Assembly: GCA_017562135.1 (NCBI GenBank)
Contig: QEYB01000981.1
Location: 186,001 to 250,000, forward strand
Length of the DNA stretch: 64,000 nt
Source: Dipylidium caninum
Lineage: Eukaryota; Platyhelminthes; Cestoda; Cyclophyllidea; Dipylidiidae
Direction of reading: 5' to 3'
This document shows, piece after piece, positions 10,847-23,930 of the stretch. How positions within the stretch are numbered: the stretch's first letter is position 1; the number at the start of each line of letters is the position of its first letter. The notes under the pieces were generated by a model. It did no database searches. It was not told the origin of the DNA and saw nothing but the letters and a program-made list of their open reading frames with translations. The translations under genes were made by a program, and so were the position numbers.

Positions 10847-13800
10847 TCGCTCTCCCGCATATATCCCTTCTTCGCCGGGGAGCCTCTTCGAGCTGGCATC
10901 TGCCATTCGTTTATTTGACTTTTTGACAACGTCCGAACACATGTAATAACCCTCCTAACCGGATGCCAATACGGTCACGTCGTGGATGAAAAAGCCGGCG
11001 CATCCAATAGCTAAGCCATAGGAATTATTGCTTATTTCCTCGTGTATTTATCACAAGAGACGACTAAGGAGTTGCGGAGTTAGGCAAAAAATGAGTTAAG
11101 TTTTCTTCTTTTGACGAGAGCTTCACTTTAAGAGCGCACTGCCCCATCACGGTTTCCTGTGCTGCTCCTTTCTCCTCATTCCGCTCAAACACCTATTCGC
11201 TTGGGATTTACATTTATCAGAGTGGCGAGACTGAAGTTAGTCAGTTGTCTCTTTCAGAGACAAAAAACAGAGTTAAGCAAACAAACGCATTCCAGAGAGA
11301 ATGCTAGGAGTAGTCGTGTGTGAGGGGGAGTGTGGGGAGGAAGGGGCGACCCAGCAACCCAGTTGATAAAATCGCCGTCTTCACAAAGTACTGCCTCGAA
11401 CTCCTTGTCTTAGTTCTCATTAACCACAAAGGCTGCAACGGCCAAAATCGAGAAGGGCGTGAGAGCATTCACGTTGCCTTTGTCTTCCAACATCGGGAAG
11501 CCAACGGGTAGATCTCTTGGGGGAAGACGATTAGCGCGGCAGCCATTCAGTTCCAATTCATCGAGGCGCCTTGTTAGCGCGGAGAGGCCAACAGTAAGGT
11601 GGTGAACTCGCTTCTGCTGAAAAGTAAATGTGTGCGATGCTGGGAGGAGGAGGTCCTCAGAAGGTCTGTTGAGGAGCCCTCCGCCACGCCTTTCATGCTT
11701 TCCCTCTTAGCCTTGCAGTAGGACGTGCGTGCATCGCATCAACCACCAAACGTCGCAAGAAAGTAGTGGGAACGCAGGGCCAGTTTGCAGCGTTGGTTAT
11801 TGAAACACCTCCGTTGTCCACCGCTGCGCCTCCTATGTGGAATCTTGAAACGCTATGGGCGGGATAAAATGATAAATAGGGTACGAAAATTGAGGAGTAT
11901 TCAAGGCGTAAAAACAACAGAGTGGAAAAGTGAATAAGTAAGAATTTTTAAAGGGAAGTGAGTGGAGAGGCAGATGGAAGGGCGCGGATCTGCCAGATCA
12001 TGTTTAGTCTCCATTCGCCGCACAATATTGAAGCGTCTATCAAGGAATTGGCTTTGAAGTCGCGAGCATGCTTCATTCTTGCCATTTTCTGCTGATGAGA
12101 ACGTGATGTTGCCACCGTTTAAGCGATGCCGCGCCTATTCCCGGAGCAGCGCATTTCTACACTCAAATTTCCCCTCAGCCCTATTTTACGATCAGCAGGT
12201 AGTCTCCACAGTTTCCTGCGAGTCTAGGTACCAAGAGGGAAGGATGCGAGTGATAATCCCCTTCCCGTGTGGGACAGTCCCTCTCACTTCGCCTGGTGCC
12301 TCGAGCACCGTCGGGGGAGGGCGGGGATGGAGCTGGGGCTGGGGCTGGCACTGAAACCTGCGCAGAGCGGCGGCACCACGCCACAAAAACGCCTTGAACC
12401 CCACTACAAGCGCGTTCTTGCCTGCGCGTGGTCAGGTTAAGACTCCGCAAGTGCATATCCGTTGCAGTGGCAATTGTGGGCCGTCGGTAATGCATTTAAG
12501 AGAGGCTGGGTGGTTACTAAAATTACCACCAAGCCGCGCATACGTTTGAACACTGCTGGGACGGCTGGGAGGAGTCAAAGTGGCCAAATGAAAGCCACTC
12601 TCGTGAAATGGGCCTGGTTGGTTGATAGTGGCCTTAGCCCATCCTCTTCCCTCCTCCCCCCCTCCCTCTCACATTCACCGGACTCTCCAATTACATCCCT
12701 TTCAGCCGTAGCTGGTGTTTATCCCCAACACCGTGCTTTCTTCTAGTAGCCACTGGCATGGAGGCCAAGGGAAGGCATATTTACCTTCACGCCTCAGCCA
12801 CATCTCCGCACACTTGACCGCAAGCCCAAACTGCCAAGTAATAAATATTGAGAAAAACAGTGTGAGCAAGTCTGAGGTTTCTCACTTTCACTTCGACACA
12901 AAGGAGGAAGTAGGAGAGGCAAGACAAACGGTAGCATGACAATGCCCTACTGGCGAGGCAGGAAGGCTCAGTTGGCTTTTAGGCCCCCGACGGGTGAATG
13001 AATTTAGCAGCCACCCATCTGGCGAAATGGGGTTAAGAAAACGGCTTCGGCAAAAAAGAAGTAACAAAACACATCCTCGGGGGAGAGCGAACGCGCGTGG
13101 GACGGCGTGTTGGCCAAACTCAAACCGCAAAAACTACGCATTCCGCTACGTAGTGGCCGATTTAGGGCGGATCAAAGGGAGGCTTCTTGGAAGGGCCACA
13201 GTGCTGGCTCACGAAAGTACCTTTCAGTGTCCCCTTCAGAGGCGGTGGCCGTTTGCCGTCTCCCCATCGCATCAACCTCGCCAATAATTTGTTAGGCGCC
13301 ACCATCAACCTCGCCGTATTTCCGCGCCGCTTTAACGCCACCAGTGGATTTTGATGCAGACGAACGCCAAAAACCCTTTTTCGGCAAAATTGGGTGTATA
13401 CTCGGTGGATTGAGATGTCAACCTGCGGCGAATGCAATTAGTACAACGCCAACAATTCAAATTGGGGATAGGCGGTGGAATCTCTGAACTACGTGCATTC
13501 CACCGTCCCGTGCAACGGGGAGGGAAATTTTTTGGTGCAACATGAATTGGCCGCACTAAAGGAAAGTTTATCCTGCCTGCGGGAATAAAATCGGGAAACC
13601 GAGGTGTCGACTGTACGGGAGGAAAGGAAACTTCTGGTGGATCATTTTGGTTGCCACTACGGAGTAGATTTCGGTCGACGAGTGAAGGGAGGCAGCTCTC
13701 TTGGGGAAAGTCGAGGTCGATTTGCCATTTTCGCATTGGCAGAGCATCTCACCAAGTCTCCCCACTCGCCTGCGCACGAGCTCTGAGGTCCGGTGAAGGG

Positions 13801-14516
13801 CTTCATTAAAACCCCTCCAGGCAACCAACGCACCGACGTTTTCTGCTAAAACAAGACTAACAGCAGCTCTGCTATTTGACAAAATGTCACAATCAGGTCG
13901 GTTTGTGAGCGAATTCGTTCTCACGAAGGCAGGATATCAGGAAGAGAAGTTTACCCCATGGAACGGTGTCCTGTCTTTCCTCTCATGAAGAAAATGTACC
14001 GATTTTAGCAAGGTTAGAGTGTATTGGTGCCTTACAGTAGGATTTTTCAGAAAGGGTAGATTCGACGGATGCTTACTCCACCAAAGGTATAGAAATAAAA
14101 AGACTCGCCTTTTGTCTCTCCCCGAAAAGAAGTGATTGCGTTGCTAATCGGTTTGGCTCCTGACTCGAGAGAAGCCGTTTCCTGCCCTCGACAGCCCCCA
14201 GTTTGTAAGAAATTATTAAAATCACGCTTATCGCCCTCCAGATAACCTGAACTTTTCTCTCTCGTCTCATTTAATACCAAAGTCCAGCGGATCCAGTAGG
14301 ATTTCTTGGAGTCTCGAGACGAATTGACGCATAACATTAAGTCGGGGGGGGGGGTGCATGCAGTGGCTGCTTCAACAGTTCGGCGGGTGTAGATGCCATT
14401 GCGAAGCTTCCCCCTCGAGAAAAAGTAAGTCTCACCACTCCAAAGCGATTTACTCCATAAAGTCCTTCCAGTCCGTGTTCAGCCCTGAGAGCAGGACAGG
14501 AGAACAATGAGCCCCA

Positions 14517-14563
14517 GGGAGGAGGAGGAAGAGGACTCAGGGGGGAGGAGGAGGAGGAGGAGG
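14517..14563 (+). repeat. (GGA)n-rich repeat
   Basis: Interrupted GGA/GAG trinucleotide repeats. On the minus strand this yields a serine/proline-rich spurious reading frame. Confidence 0.85.
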
Positions 14564-16808
14564 CGCATTTAACAGACTTGGCAAATGAGTCCGAGACACT
14601 ATCCGTGACGTTCTTCAACCCTTTTCCCAAAGCCCTAAGCCACAAGACGGTTCTTCCCGATGAGCATGAAAAGTTGACTGCCCCGGCTAACGTAGTCGGC
14701 GCCGCTTGACAACGCAAATCATGTGATCGTGGTCGTTTCACTTTTGTCCCATCCCGTGATCCGTGGGGCTGGTGGAGGGAAGGTTCCACTGAGGCTGACC
14801 CAAGTGCGCACAAATGCTGAACAGACGCCACAGAGCCGCGGCTTGGTAAACAAAGTAACGAGACCATCGGGTTCACTTGCAGGCGCCCTGCACTTTTCAA
14901 CATTAACTTGTTCCAGCTGTTTTTGCCACTCATTCCTCGGAGTTGGAGGCAATACGACAACTCTCGGCCGCTTCAACGTCCACGCCAAAGCAGTTGAGGA
15001 CTGTTTCACTGGAACGCTGCTGACAACCGGACTCGTCGCGCGGCCGGCGAAATCGAAAAATCAGGAGAAAGACAATGACGGAAAGGCGCTGTGATGCAAC
15101 TTGGGCTTTCGCCCGGTCTTCCGTAGGTGATCAGCGCAGCGACGCTGTGGTGATGATACACTTTTTTCCTCATAATGGTACGCAAACCGGGGAGCGCGGA
15201 TAACAGTGGAGGATTTCCATAAAAGAGAGGATTAACTTTGGCCAAATCCCCTCCGCCTCCACGTGGTCTCTCGCACAATCCGGTGGCGGACAGATGCGAA
15301 TCTCGCGGCCAACGATGCATAGAAGTGGCCAACGAGACGTCAACCGGAATTCTAACCAAAACCTGACGGGAAACATGAGTGATTTTGCCAGAATTTGAGG
15401 AGGGCAAAAGGCAAGACTTGTGTCCTGCGGCCTTCGTTTTCTGTCCATAACCGGGGGGGGTTGTCGTAATCGCTTCAGGCAGAAGAGGCGTAGGACGTGG
15501 AGGGGCCTTGTCGTGGGGTAGGAAGCGGCCAGAGCGATGGCTCCGTTGAAAAGTCTACTCTTCAGCCGCCAGCCACCCATTTGAACTTTACGAAATTGCC
15601 CGACCGAGTGAATGAACGCGCCTGAAATCCTGGGAAGAGGATGAAAACGCCAACGAATTGCGCCGCTTCCGGTAGGCACGAGGCGAGGAAGGTTTGGAGC
15701 TTAGCCGTTCACACTCCCACCTTCGTGGAAAGCGCGATTGAGAGCAAATGCGCTTCCTCCCACCGAAGTGTCCCATTTTGTAGGGAGGCGTGCGAAATAA
15801 GCGAACCACTTTTCGCCACGGGGCATACGGAAGACGGGGATGGATTTCGAGGCGGCCGCAAGCGAGGCACCTCCGAGGCTCGGCAAAGGCTATTCTCCTG
15901 CATTGTGGTTCGAGTGGCGGGTCGCAGACCCACTGACTTCAATCACAATTAGACCTTCGACACCGCGGACACGCCCTAAAGCAATTAGCAGTGGGGTTCG
16001 AGCAATGAGAACCGAAAGAATGACTTCTTCACTTTGATACGATTATTCAAAGCAAAAGCAGGTCACTTCAGACCTCCGTGGGAGTCTACTTGTAATCTTC
16101 CTCGGTGGCCACTTCCCTTCTCACAGACAAAAGTTGACTTTCTTAACTTTTGTACACACACAAGCTTGGAGACTAAAACTGCAACGGCGTATTTCCTTCC
16201 AGTAAGCTGCTTTAATGCGGGGCGCGATGTTTACCACTTCGTCGTACAGTTAAAAAACAATCTGGCGGAGGCAGGAAGAGGCCTGAAAGGGCGCCTCTAG
16301 CCGATTTATATGACAAATTCGCTTGCAAATGTTTCACTCTCACCCCATTATAAGGTTTTTTGTGCCGGTAGTTGACTCTGTCAGTGTCATCTTCGCGTCG
16401 CATGATGCCTCTACTTTCGCACCTTTTGCTGCGCTTCCACAAAACGGCTTCTCTTCGTTAATGCACTGTCCTGAGTCGCGAATTCCTCCCCATAAGCTCC
16501 CATAAACCCAGTGAATTAAATGTCTACTGGGTGTTGTCTTCCTCATTCCAAAGTACTTTCACGAATGCGCCACATGCGGCGCCTAAAAAAGGCGAGTGGG
16601 AAATGGGCGTGGAAGAGCCCGGATGACAGATGCCGGGCCGGTAAAAGGGCGCTTCTTGCAAACAGTGACATCCAAGGATGGAAAAGTCTTGGCTCTGAAG
16701 GGTGAAAACGTTGATAGTGGGTCGGAGGTGGTCTTCTACGTGGGAATTAATTACAGAGACGGTGGCAACGCCATAAGCTTCAGGTTGTGTTTGCTTGTAT
16801 ACGAGCCC

Positions 16809-16842
16809 GTGCGCGTGCGTGCGTGTGTGTGTGTGTGTGTGT
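16809..16842 (+). repeat. (GC/GT)n microsatellite
   Basis: A GTGCGC-type start passes into a pure GT run; alternating purine-pyrimidine DNA with Z-DNA potential. Confidence 0.9.
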
Positions 16843-19159
16843 ATTGTGCGTTGCCGCGCAATCGTAGAACACGCGGAATGTAGCACGACGCCTACACGAC
16901 CAAATTGGCGCGCCCAGCCACAACTTGTCCTACTGCCGTCCAGGACTGGAGCGCAGTATCCGCTCGCCGCTGCGCTCCCGCTTTGCCCCAACGGCGGCTG
17001 GAGAAAGTGTCCCCTCCGCCAGTCTCCGCGACGTGGGGCGCATCATTCCGTCCAAGCGTGCAGGCTAGAGGAGGAGCCAAGCGTTTTCTTTTGGCAGACT
17101 GGCCACAGTGACGATGAAATAAGATATTCCAGGGGGCTCAGAGCTTAATTATCTTAAGGCACTCAGTTGACAATTTAATGCCCCTCAAAGTAGTAATGAT
17201 GAGCGTCCACGGGCCCATCCGCCGACCCCGACGCCGACGCACACCACGAAAAGATCACTTTCCTGGACGAAAGTCTTCGGTTCAGTCACACTTGGCATAG
17301 CTTACTCGCTTTCCTTCGTTCAAAAGAGTGGATGCAGTCTTGCTGGGTAGTGTGTCACACCATCCAAAGAGCCTTCCCCAAGGTCTAACTCGCCCTGAGA
17401 CATCGGGCCGGGAGTTGGTTAATGTCCCACGGAACTGGCCATCCCTTCCACACTGCACCAACAGCTTCGATGACTGGGCCTACTTTATGGAACGACCGTG
17501 GACGAGTTCGGTGCGATTAATTGTCTCGCGGTAGAAACATAGCGATTATAATGGGGAAATCTTTTGACCGAGGCCGCCGACGACAGCGGGGATCACGGAG
17601 TCCGAATGACAGCTCGAAAAGCTCAGCTCATGAGGACAGATCAGGCGGGTGTCTGCATTTGTAGTGTGGAAATGGAAAGTTTGCGTACCAGCATGACTTT
17701 GGCTAGTTAATGGGCCAAATTGTAGTGACCTGGGGGAAGGAAGTGTTGACATCTCACTTTTGAACGAAATAAGCGCCAAGGACTCAACGGCCGCCTGACC
17801 TGTCCACCAAACCCACACTAAATCAGCGGGTTTGGTTTAAACCGCTCCATGTTTTTCATCAAGCCGTCAAACGCAGGAAAAGTACTCCCCCCTGCCCCAA
17901 GAGAGCACCATGAACTGGCTCATTTTTACAATTTTAGCTCTGGAGGTGTTTTATATTTTTCACGTGTTTCTGTTAATGCAAGCACCGACCTGAATCGGAG
18001 TGATGAGAGTCGTCACTTTCCGGGACTCGACGATCACCGACTTTGAGGTGATGCAAATGGACATTCGGGGAGGCGTGCGGCCCCCGCGGCGGCGGAGAGC
18101 AGTCGCACAGCCTCATGCTCACACGAGTTCTCGCCTCGTGGCCCTTTGAGCCACTGCTCCGAGGGAGGAATTCTCTCTCCCACTCGTTATTTTCCGGGGA
18201 CATTGCGCGGGTGACTGACATTACTGCAAAAAGTTTTATGAATACCCTTTAACTCGCGTAAAGTGGGGAGGCTGCGAGTGGACTCTGTCACCGTGACAGG
18301 CACACTGCCTCATTAAACGCGGTTAGCTGTGGACGGCGGTTGGCAGATGCTTTTTGCAGGGGCCAAATGCTAACACATAACCATTTTTTCTCACTTAACG
18401 CCGCCTCGTTTGACTGTATCTTCTGTTCACGCACTTTTCGCAACTTTTTCCACCGTTCACGGTTGTGGCTGCATAGAGTTCGCTCCGATGCGTACCGGAG
18501 ATGCATCATTTTTGTCTGCGGTGCCAACTCCTTCCGCCCCAGAGACTCGCATTCTGTCGGTGTTGCCCCACCACACGTTGAGGTTGACAATTAGCCAGGG
18601 AAGCTCTACCCGCTACACCCTTGTTAGTGAATGCCGCGCTCGTCGGGTTTTGATGGATGCGAGTGGGGGGGGGGGCGGTTCAAGTGGTGATGATTCGGCG
18701 CGGCAAGTTGGGTGGTGCGTGCACGTGGAGGATCAGTCGGTCGCGAGTCACAACACCGCCCTTGACATGGAGCACACTAGTGACGCGGAAAAGAAGCTCA
18801 CGCTAGCTACTTCATTCCTTTGCCAAATGGCCGCAGTTGAACCGTTTCACGCTGGCGCGATTCAGTCACCGCTTGTCAGCCCCTGAGGAGTGGCGCTGTC
18901 ACGTCAGCAAAACGAACGGAAACGAGCGCAAGGCCACGGATTAGATGCGGTGAAGGCTGGGAGTCTGCCACCCCGAAGGCGGTTGCCACGCCCCTCCGAG
19001 GCGCCCTATTGGGCGGCGCAGAGGGCAAAACTGACTCGATGCGCAATTGTCCGGCCCCACGTCTGTCCACAGCGAGCCAGTCGTAGTTATGTGACTCCTC
19101 GAGTTTAGCACGCGTTCCTACGGTTAAAACTCGTGCAGCACACGAATATACAAACATCT

Positions 19160-19175
19160 CACACACACACACACA
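19160..19175 (+). repeat. (CA)n microsatellite
   Basis: Eight CA units in a row. Confidence 0.9.
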
Positions 19176-21281
19176 ATGCGCGTCCCACGCTTTCATTGTA
19201 CGCGCACGTCGCTCGGTAGCGCTGTAAATGGTCTCCATTCCACAGTGTGCCTTTCATTCAAAACACTGTGCATGCTCTGATGCCCTTTGTTGATCGTAAC
19301 TTCGAGATGCGCATGTCCCATTAGGTACCAAAGCACTCGTTTTGCTCTCCTCAGCGTGTTGCCAATCTCTAGCTCACGCACTCGAGCGAATCTGCACCCC
19401 AAACTCCCGCCCCCCTGCACATTCTTCCCAATGGCAAGCGCCTCATTTGCACCAACACCCTCGCAACGATATGACGATTATCTGTGAGCGACGTGGCATG
19501 GAGGAGGAGGAGAGGAGGAGGAGGCAATTTATCGACGGACTTGCCCACGCCGCTGCCTTCTTAAACCCTCCCTGACAATTCGGTCGGCTGAGTCGCTCAC
19601 CAAAGCTTGCCATCCACCGGCTAAGGGCGCACACAGTTCTCACCTGATAAGGCAGCGCCGTGGGGGAAGGACAGTGCCACGAGATGCACCCTAATCTCAC
19701 AAAAGTAAATAAATTAGCGACTTATTTGGAGGTAGGAAACCACCCCTCCGCAACTTCTTTGCAATTGGCGCGTTGGCTACACAACAATAGTAGACATCGG
19801 CGACATCCTTCATTAACTAATTGGAATGTCGTTTCGTCATCGTGACATTTCTGCCGGGCGGAAAGTGAACACGGGAAGAAGTGCATTCCAGTTGGGTTGC
19901 ATTTCAGCCGCCTGGAGAGCCTCAACCTCTCTTCGCACTCACCGAACTGCGAGGGCGGCTTCCCACCACGTGAACGCCTGCGTCCATGTAGGCAACTACC
20001 CCAAATCGTCCCCAGCGGCCCTCGCCCCCCCCCCCCCTCGGGCCCCCACCGCGCAAAAACGTCGCCGTTTGAGGCGAAATTTCTGGACCTCACACGATTC
20101 GTTTCAAGATGCCACTACTTCGTGAGCGTCGTCCCACCTCGCTCCGAGGACCTCGAGTCAGCCTAGTCGCACTATTTCAGCGGTCTTCGCTCCCGTATCG
20201 CATCGAAGAGAACCACGAAGGAGGTCGCACAGCATATACACGTATTGTTAAAGCCTGGGCTTGGTTGTGGCAGAAGTGGTTAGCCCGGAGGTTGTGGTAA
20301 AGTGAGATGCTGCGAACTGGAAGTACAACTAAGAGTGACAGGAAAGCACTGGTAAACAGCCAGCTGGAAGTGAACACTGAGTCAAGCTGCCAAAAAATCC
20401 TCTGGTCCTCAACGCAGTGCCGCCAACTTGGTGTAACCGCGAACCGAATGGGCAGACTTGGATTTGCCTAAGGTTTTCAATTGTTTTTAAGTCGTCCCGC
20501 TCCTCAGCACCGATTTTATCTTGCCTCGACTTCTCTGTCCCTTTGATGGCTCGAGAGCCACTCACAACTGCCATTATGGCGTTGAGCAGTTAACGCCGAT
20601 TCTGCCAATTTTATGGTCCTCCTCGTTTCTAAAACAATTCCACGCTCACTGTGTTTGACTTGGAGCGAGTTTATTCTAAGTCGGTGACACTTCTTTCGGG
20701 CAAAATGTTCCCGTTAACGGTGACAGGCGAGAGAGCCCAAGATCCACTCGACCGCGCCGCAGAGGGCTCGAGGAGGGGCGAACTGTTCGCCCCACTTGCC
20801 CGTAGCGCCAGCCGTGCCGTCGGCATTCATCCGGTCTTATGGAATTGGTCGTGTCGCCAATTTGAACCACGCCTGACAGTCAACAGAAAATCTCCATCGC
20901 CGACGCGGTTGGAAACTCATGCAGAGTTGCCTCAGGCACGAGAGTAGAGCAAAGCGTCGCTCCTAGTCAACGACACGAATTCGCCATGGCATTGACGTGA
21001 GGTGAGGCGGTCATTTCTGATTTGCCGGAGGCTGTTGGAAACCGAAGAGACCCGTTAGAGACGGACGTCACATCCGCGCCCGCGGTGCGTCCGGCCATAC
21101 AGGGTCTGTATTATTGCGTCTGCGTCCAGAATTTTTACCACCCCGTCTGCCAATAAGCTTAAACCTGATCACTCAGACTTGCACATTAATGTATGCGAAA
21201 ACAAATTTTTCGGTGGTTAGATTGTGGGACTGCTTATTTTGATGTAGCCCTACGCAGCAGGTCGGCGAGTTGACGCCCGCT

Positions 21282-21299
21282 GGCGGCGGCGGCGGCGGC
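21282..21299 (+). repeat. (GGC)6 repeat
   Basis: Six uninterrupted GGC units with no supported reading frame across them. Confidence 0.85.
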
Positions 21300-22745
21300 T
21301 ACGTCCACAAGGCGGAACTGGGGCTCCCAGTGGCGCTCGATGCTCTCGTGAATGCCGCCTCGCCTACCCAGTCGCGGCGTTTGCACAGGTAGACCCAACG
21401 CCACCTTCCAGTGCCTGTCAGCGCCTCATGACGTTATTTATACTCTCGTGAGACAGGGCGGAGGCAGATCACTAGGCGACACCACCTTCACCGGCACGCC
21501 TTGGGCAGGGGCGATTCGTACTGATTACACTAACCAGTCACCTGAAATAACGGCCGAGGTGGGGGATTTTCGGGTGATTTAAGGAGGCAGGTGCACAATC
21601 TGCTGTAAACATGGCTGCTGATGTGTCTCGAGCGGCTTTGCAGTCGGTTTACTTGACCTTCAAGCTGTAAATAACCCTTCTCCCCTCGGTGGGCCAGTTA
21701 CGCGGATGCGTGAAGGCGAGGATTTCCCAGTTCTATCGAAAGAGTAGGAGGAGCCGGATGACACTCCAATCCCTGAGAAAACCCCGACCGTTGAGGTGGA
21801 GGAGTTAGCCGCGACCCTCATGGTGCTGGTGTTCAGGTTGTTGCACCAATTGGCGAAATGCCTGCGTTGCGTAGACGCAGTTGCCATCGCAGTCGACGTG
21901 CGCAACTGCTCGTTACGCGAGTCAACGAATGTTAACAGAGTTTACCTCGTGAATTTTCAACGCATAAAGTGTTTCCTACAAGAGGTCTTATTGGATCAAC
22001 AACTGGATCACCTTCAGTGGTATGGCATGCGAAGCATTCGACACTAAATGCATTGAAAAGGCATAAATTCCGGTGGGAGGACACAAAATATATGCGCTTT
22101 AGGAGAAATAAGAGAGACGAGAGAGTGTGCGACGTGTATTTGACTGGCCTTAAGGTGTGTAAATAAGCCAGGAGGCACGGGTGTAAATAGGCACGAGGCA
22201 CGCCTAGTCGGGTGTTTTTTGAAGCTCTGGAGCCGGCCCATCACCAGTCTGTCCGCCTCCCTTTCCGGCTGGCCCACGGACCGCCACATTCCCCTCATCC
22301 TCCTAATCTCATCAGCATTACTCTCTTCAATAAGTTGTCCTAAGGACACCGTCCTTTTACCCTCTCTTGACTCAGCACTTTCCCTATGTGCCCAGCCACA
22401 GCATTCGCCGGCTGTCATTCATCCACCGACGCGGAAGCGCTCAACATCGTCCCCCTCGTGGCCTGACACACCCCTGACCCCTGGCAGGCAGCGCAGCCCC
22501 ACCGACCCTAATTGGCGAAATGCTGAATTAGGGGACCACGTGAAGCGGAGTAGTGAGTTCTCACGGCGTGTTCCAAGGCGCGTGATGTCTGCCCTTCGAT
22601 TTTAGGGTGAAACAACCACCCGTGCAACACGGTCTGCCACAGGCCGAAGGGTCGAAGCGCTGCTTTATTCCAGTTTTCAACGATCAACTCCTCTTTTCGG
22701 TTGTTAGACTATGCGTCTGCGGTGGGAACGCTCCGCGGTGTTATC

Positions 22746-22766
22746 AAAAAAAAAAGGGGGGGGGGG
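22746..22766 (+). repeat. A10-G11 homopolymer junction
   Basis: Ten A followed directly by eleven G, a site where sequencing length errors are likely. Confidence 0.85.
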
Positions 22767-23930
22767 CGAGGGGAAGGGTGGTGCTGCGGCTTATTTACGA
22801 AAGTGGCGCGCGAATGCGACAAGGTCGGGTAGGCGGGTAGGTCACGTGATGCGCCCCTGAATCAGAGTGATTGGCAGTTCACCCGACGAGAGCATTGCTG
22901 TTAAACACCACCCGAGTCGGGAGTGGCAGCTCAAGAAGCCACCACGCCAGAGCCACGTCGCCTCTTGCAATGTGTCTTCTGTCCCACGCACAGAAAAACG
23001 ACCCTGACAAGAACACGCCTCTGCCAACATTCAATCTCTGCGCGATTTGCTCCATCTAGACGCACCGTAGTGACAAGTCTAGTGTCACATTAATGATGGC
23101 GGTAGCGAGCGCATTTCCGCCTGGGCATTGTTTTCGCTTCCCCACACGTTTTCATTGGTGAACTTGACCAGTACGGTGTGGGCGGATGACATTAAACTCA
23201 TCCGAAAGGCAGCGTCCTCATTTTATCCCCTTCAGGGTTTGCAATAGGGCCGGAATGAGCCTAAAATCAGAATAAAGTATAGAAAAACAACTGCTGCCTA
23301 AGTGAACACGCAGCCAGTGGGAGCGGCTTGTGACCACGTCGCGAGTCCTCGAGGCTGCAAGGTCGTGCTAATTACAACTACAGCGCCTAGGCCGGGACAC
23401 GGCCACCGACGGCCATTTCGCCAGAAGTGGTAGTCACACTGACAGCATTCCGCCTCCCTGGGGTCCGGAAGCGCAAACATTGCGTCAGGGCGTGATGGCA
23501 GACGGGGTCGCGGAAGGCAAGGCCCCAGCTCGGCCGTACACCAGCCGTTGTGGAAGCGGCTTCAAACTTGCACTGCGTGTGAGGCCTCGCGGTGGGGGAC
23601 AAAACCCACGTTGCAGCTACTGTTGCCGCACATACACGTCCGCCAAACATAGCAACAATTTTCCATCACATATGCCGCACGCCTATGTGTGCAAGAGGAA
23701 ATTTCAGTGCTTCGCAGGAAGTGCGATTCCGATTTGATTGGTGGTCTGTCTGTGTGTGGTACGCGAGCAACTGGCATGTGCCGCAAGAAAACGCCCCAAA
23801 GCGTCGTGCTGAGGGACGTGCGCATCGAACGCGTGCCTAAAGCCGAATGACACTGCGAACACCGTCGCGGACCTACGTCACCACATCGAATCGCCAAATG
23901 ACTGATTTCGGGACGCCGAAAAGTGACTAT

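Larger units (their letters stand above)
10541..23930. other. GC-richer gene desert
   Basis: By eye this block is clearly GC-richer than the flanking gene-bearing DNA. It has dozens of reading frames of 60-207 codons on both strands, none with family motifs or convincing splice-bounded exons; the longest (14337-14960, minus) is low-complexity because it crosses GGA repeats. It may be very long introns or regulatory DNA of an unseen gene. I cannot support any gene here. Confidence 0.5.

Noticed and set aside
14337..14960. 207-codon open frame on the minus strand
   Set aside because: Crosses GGA repeats that suppress stops and produce Ser/Pro runs; no motif outside the low-complexity part.
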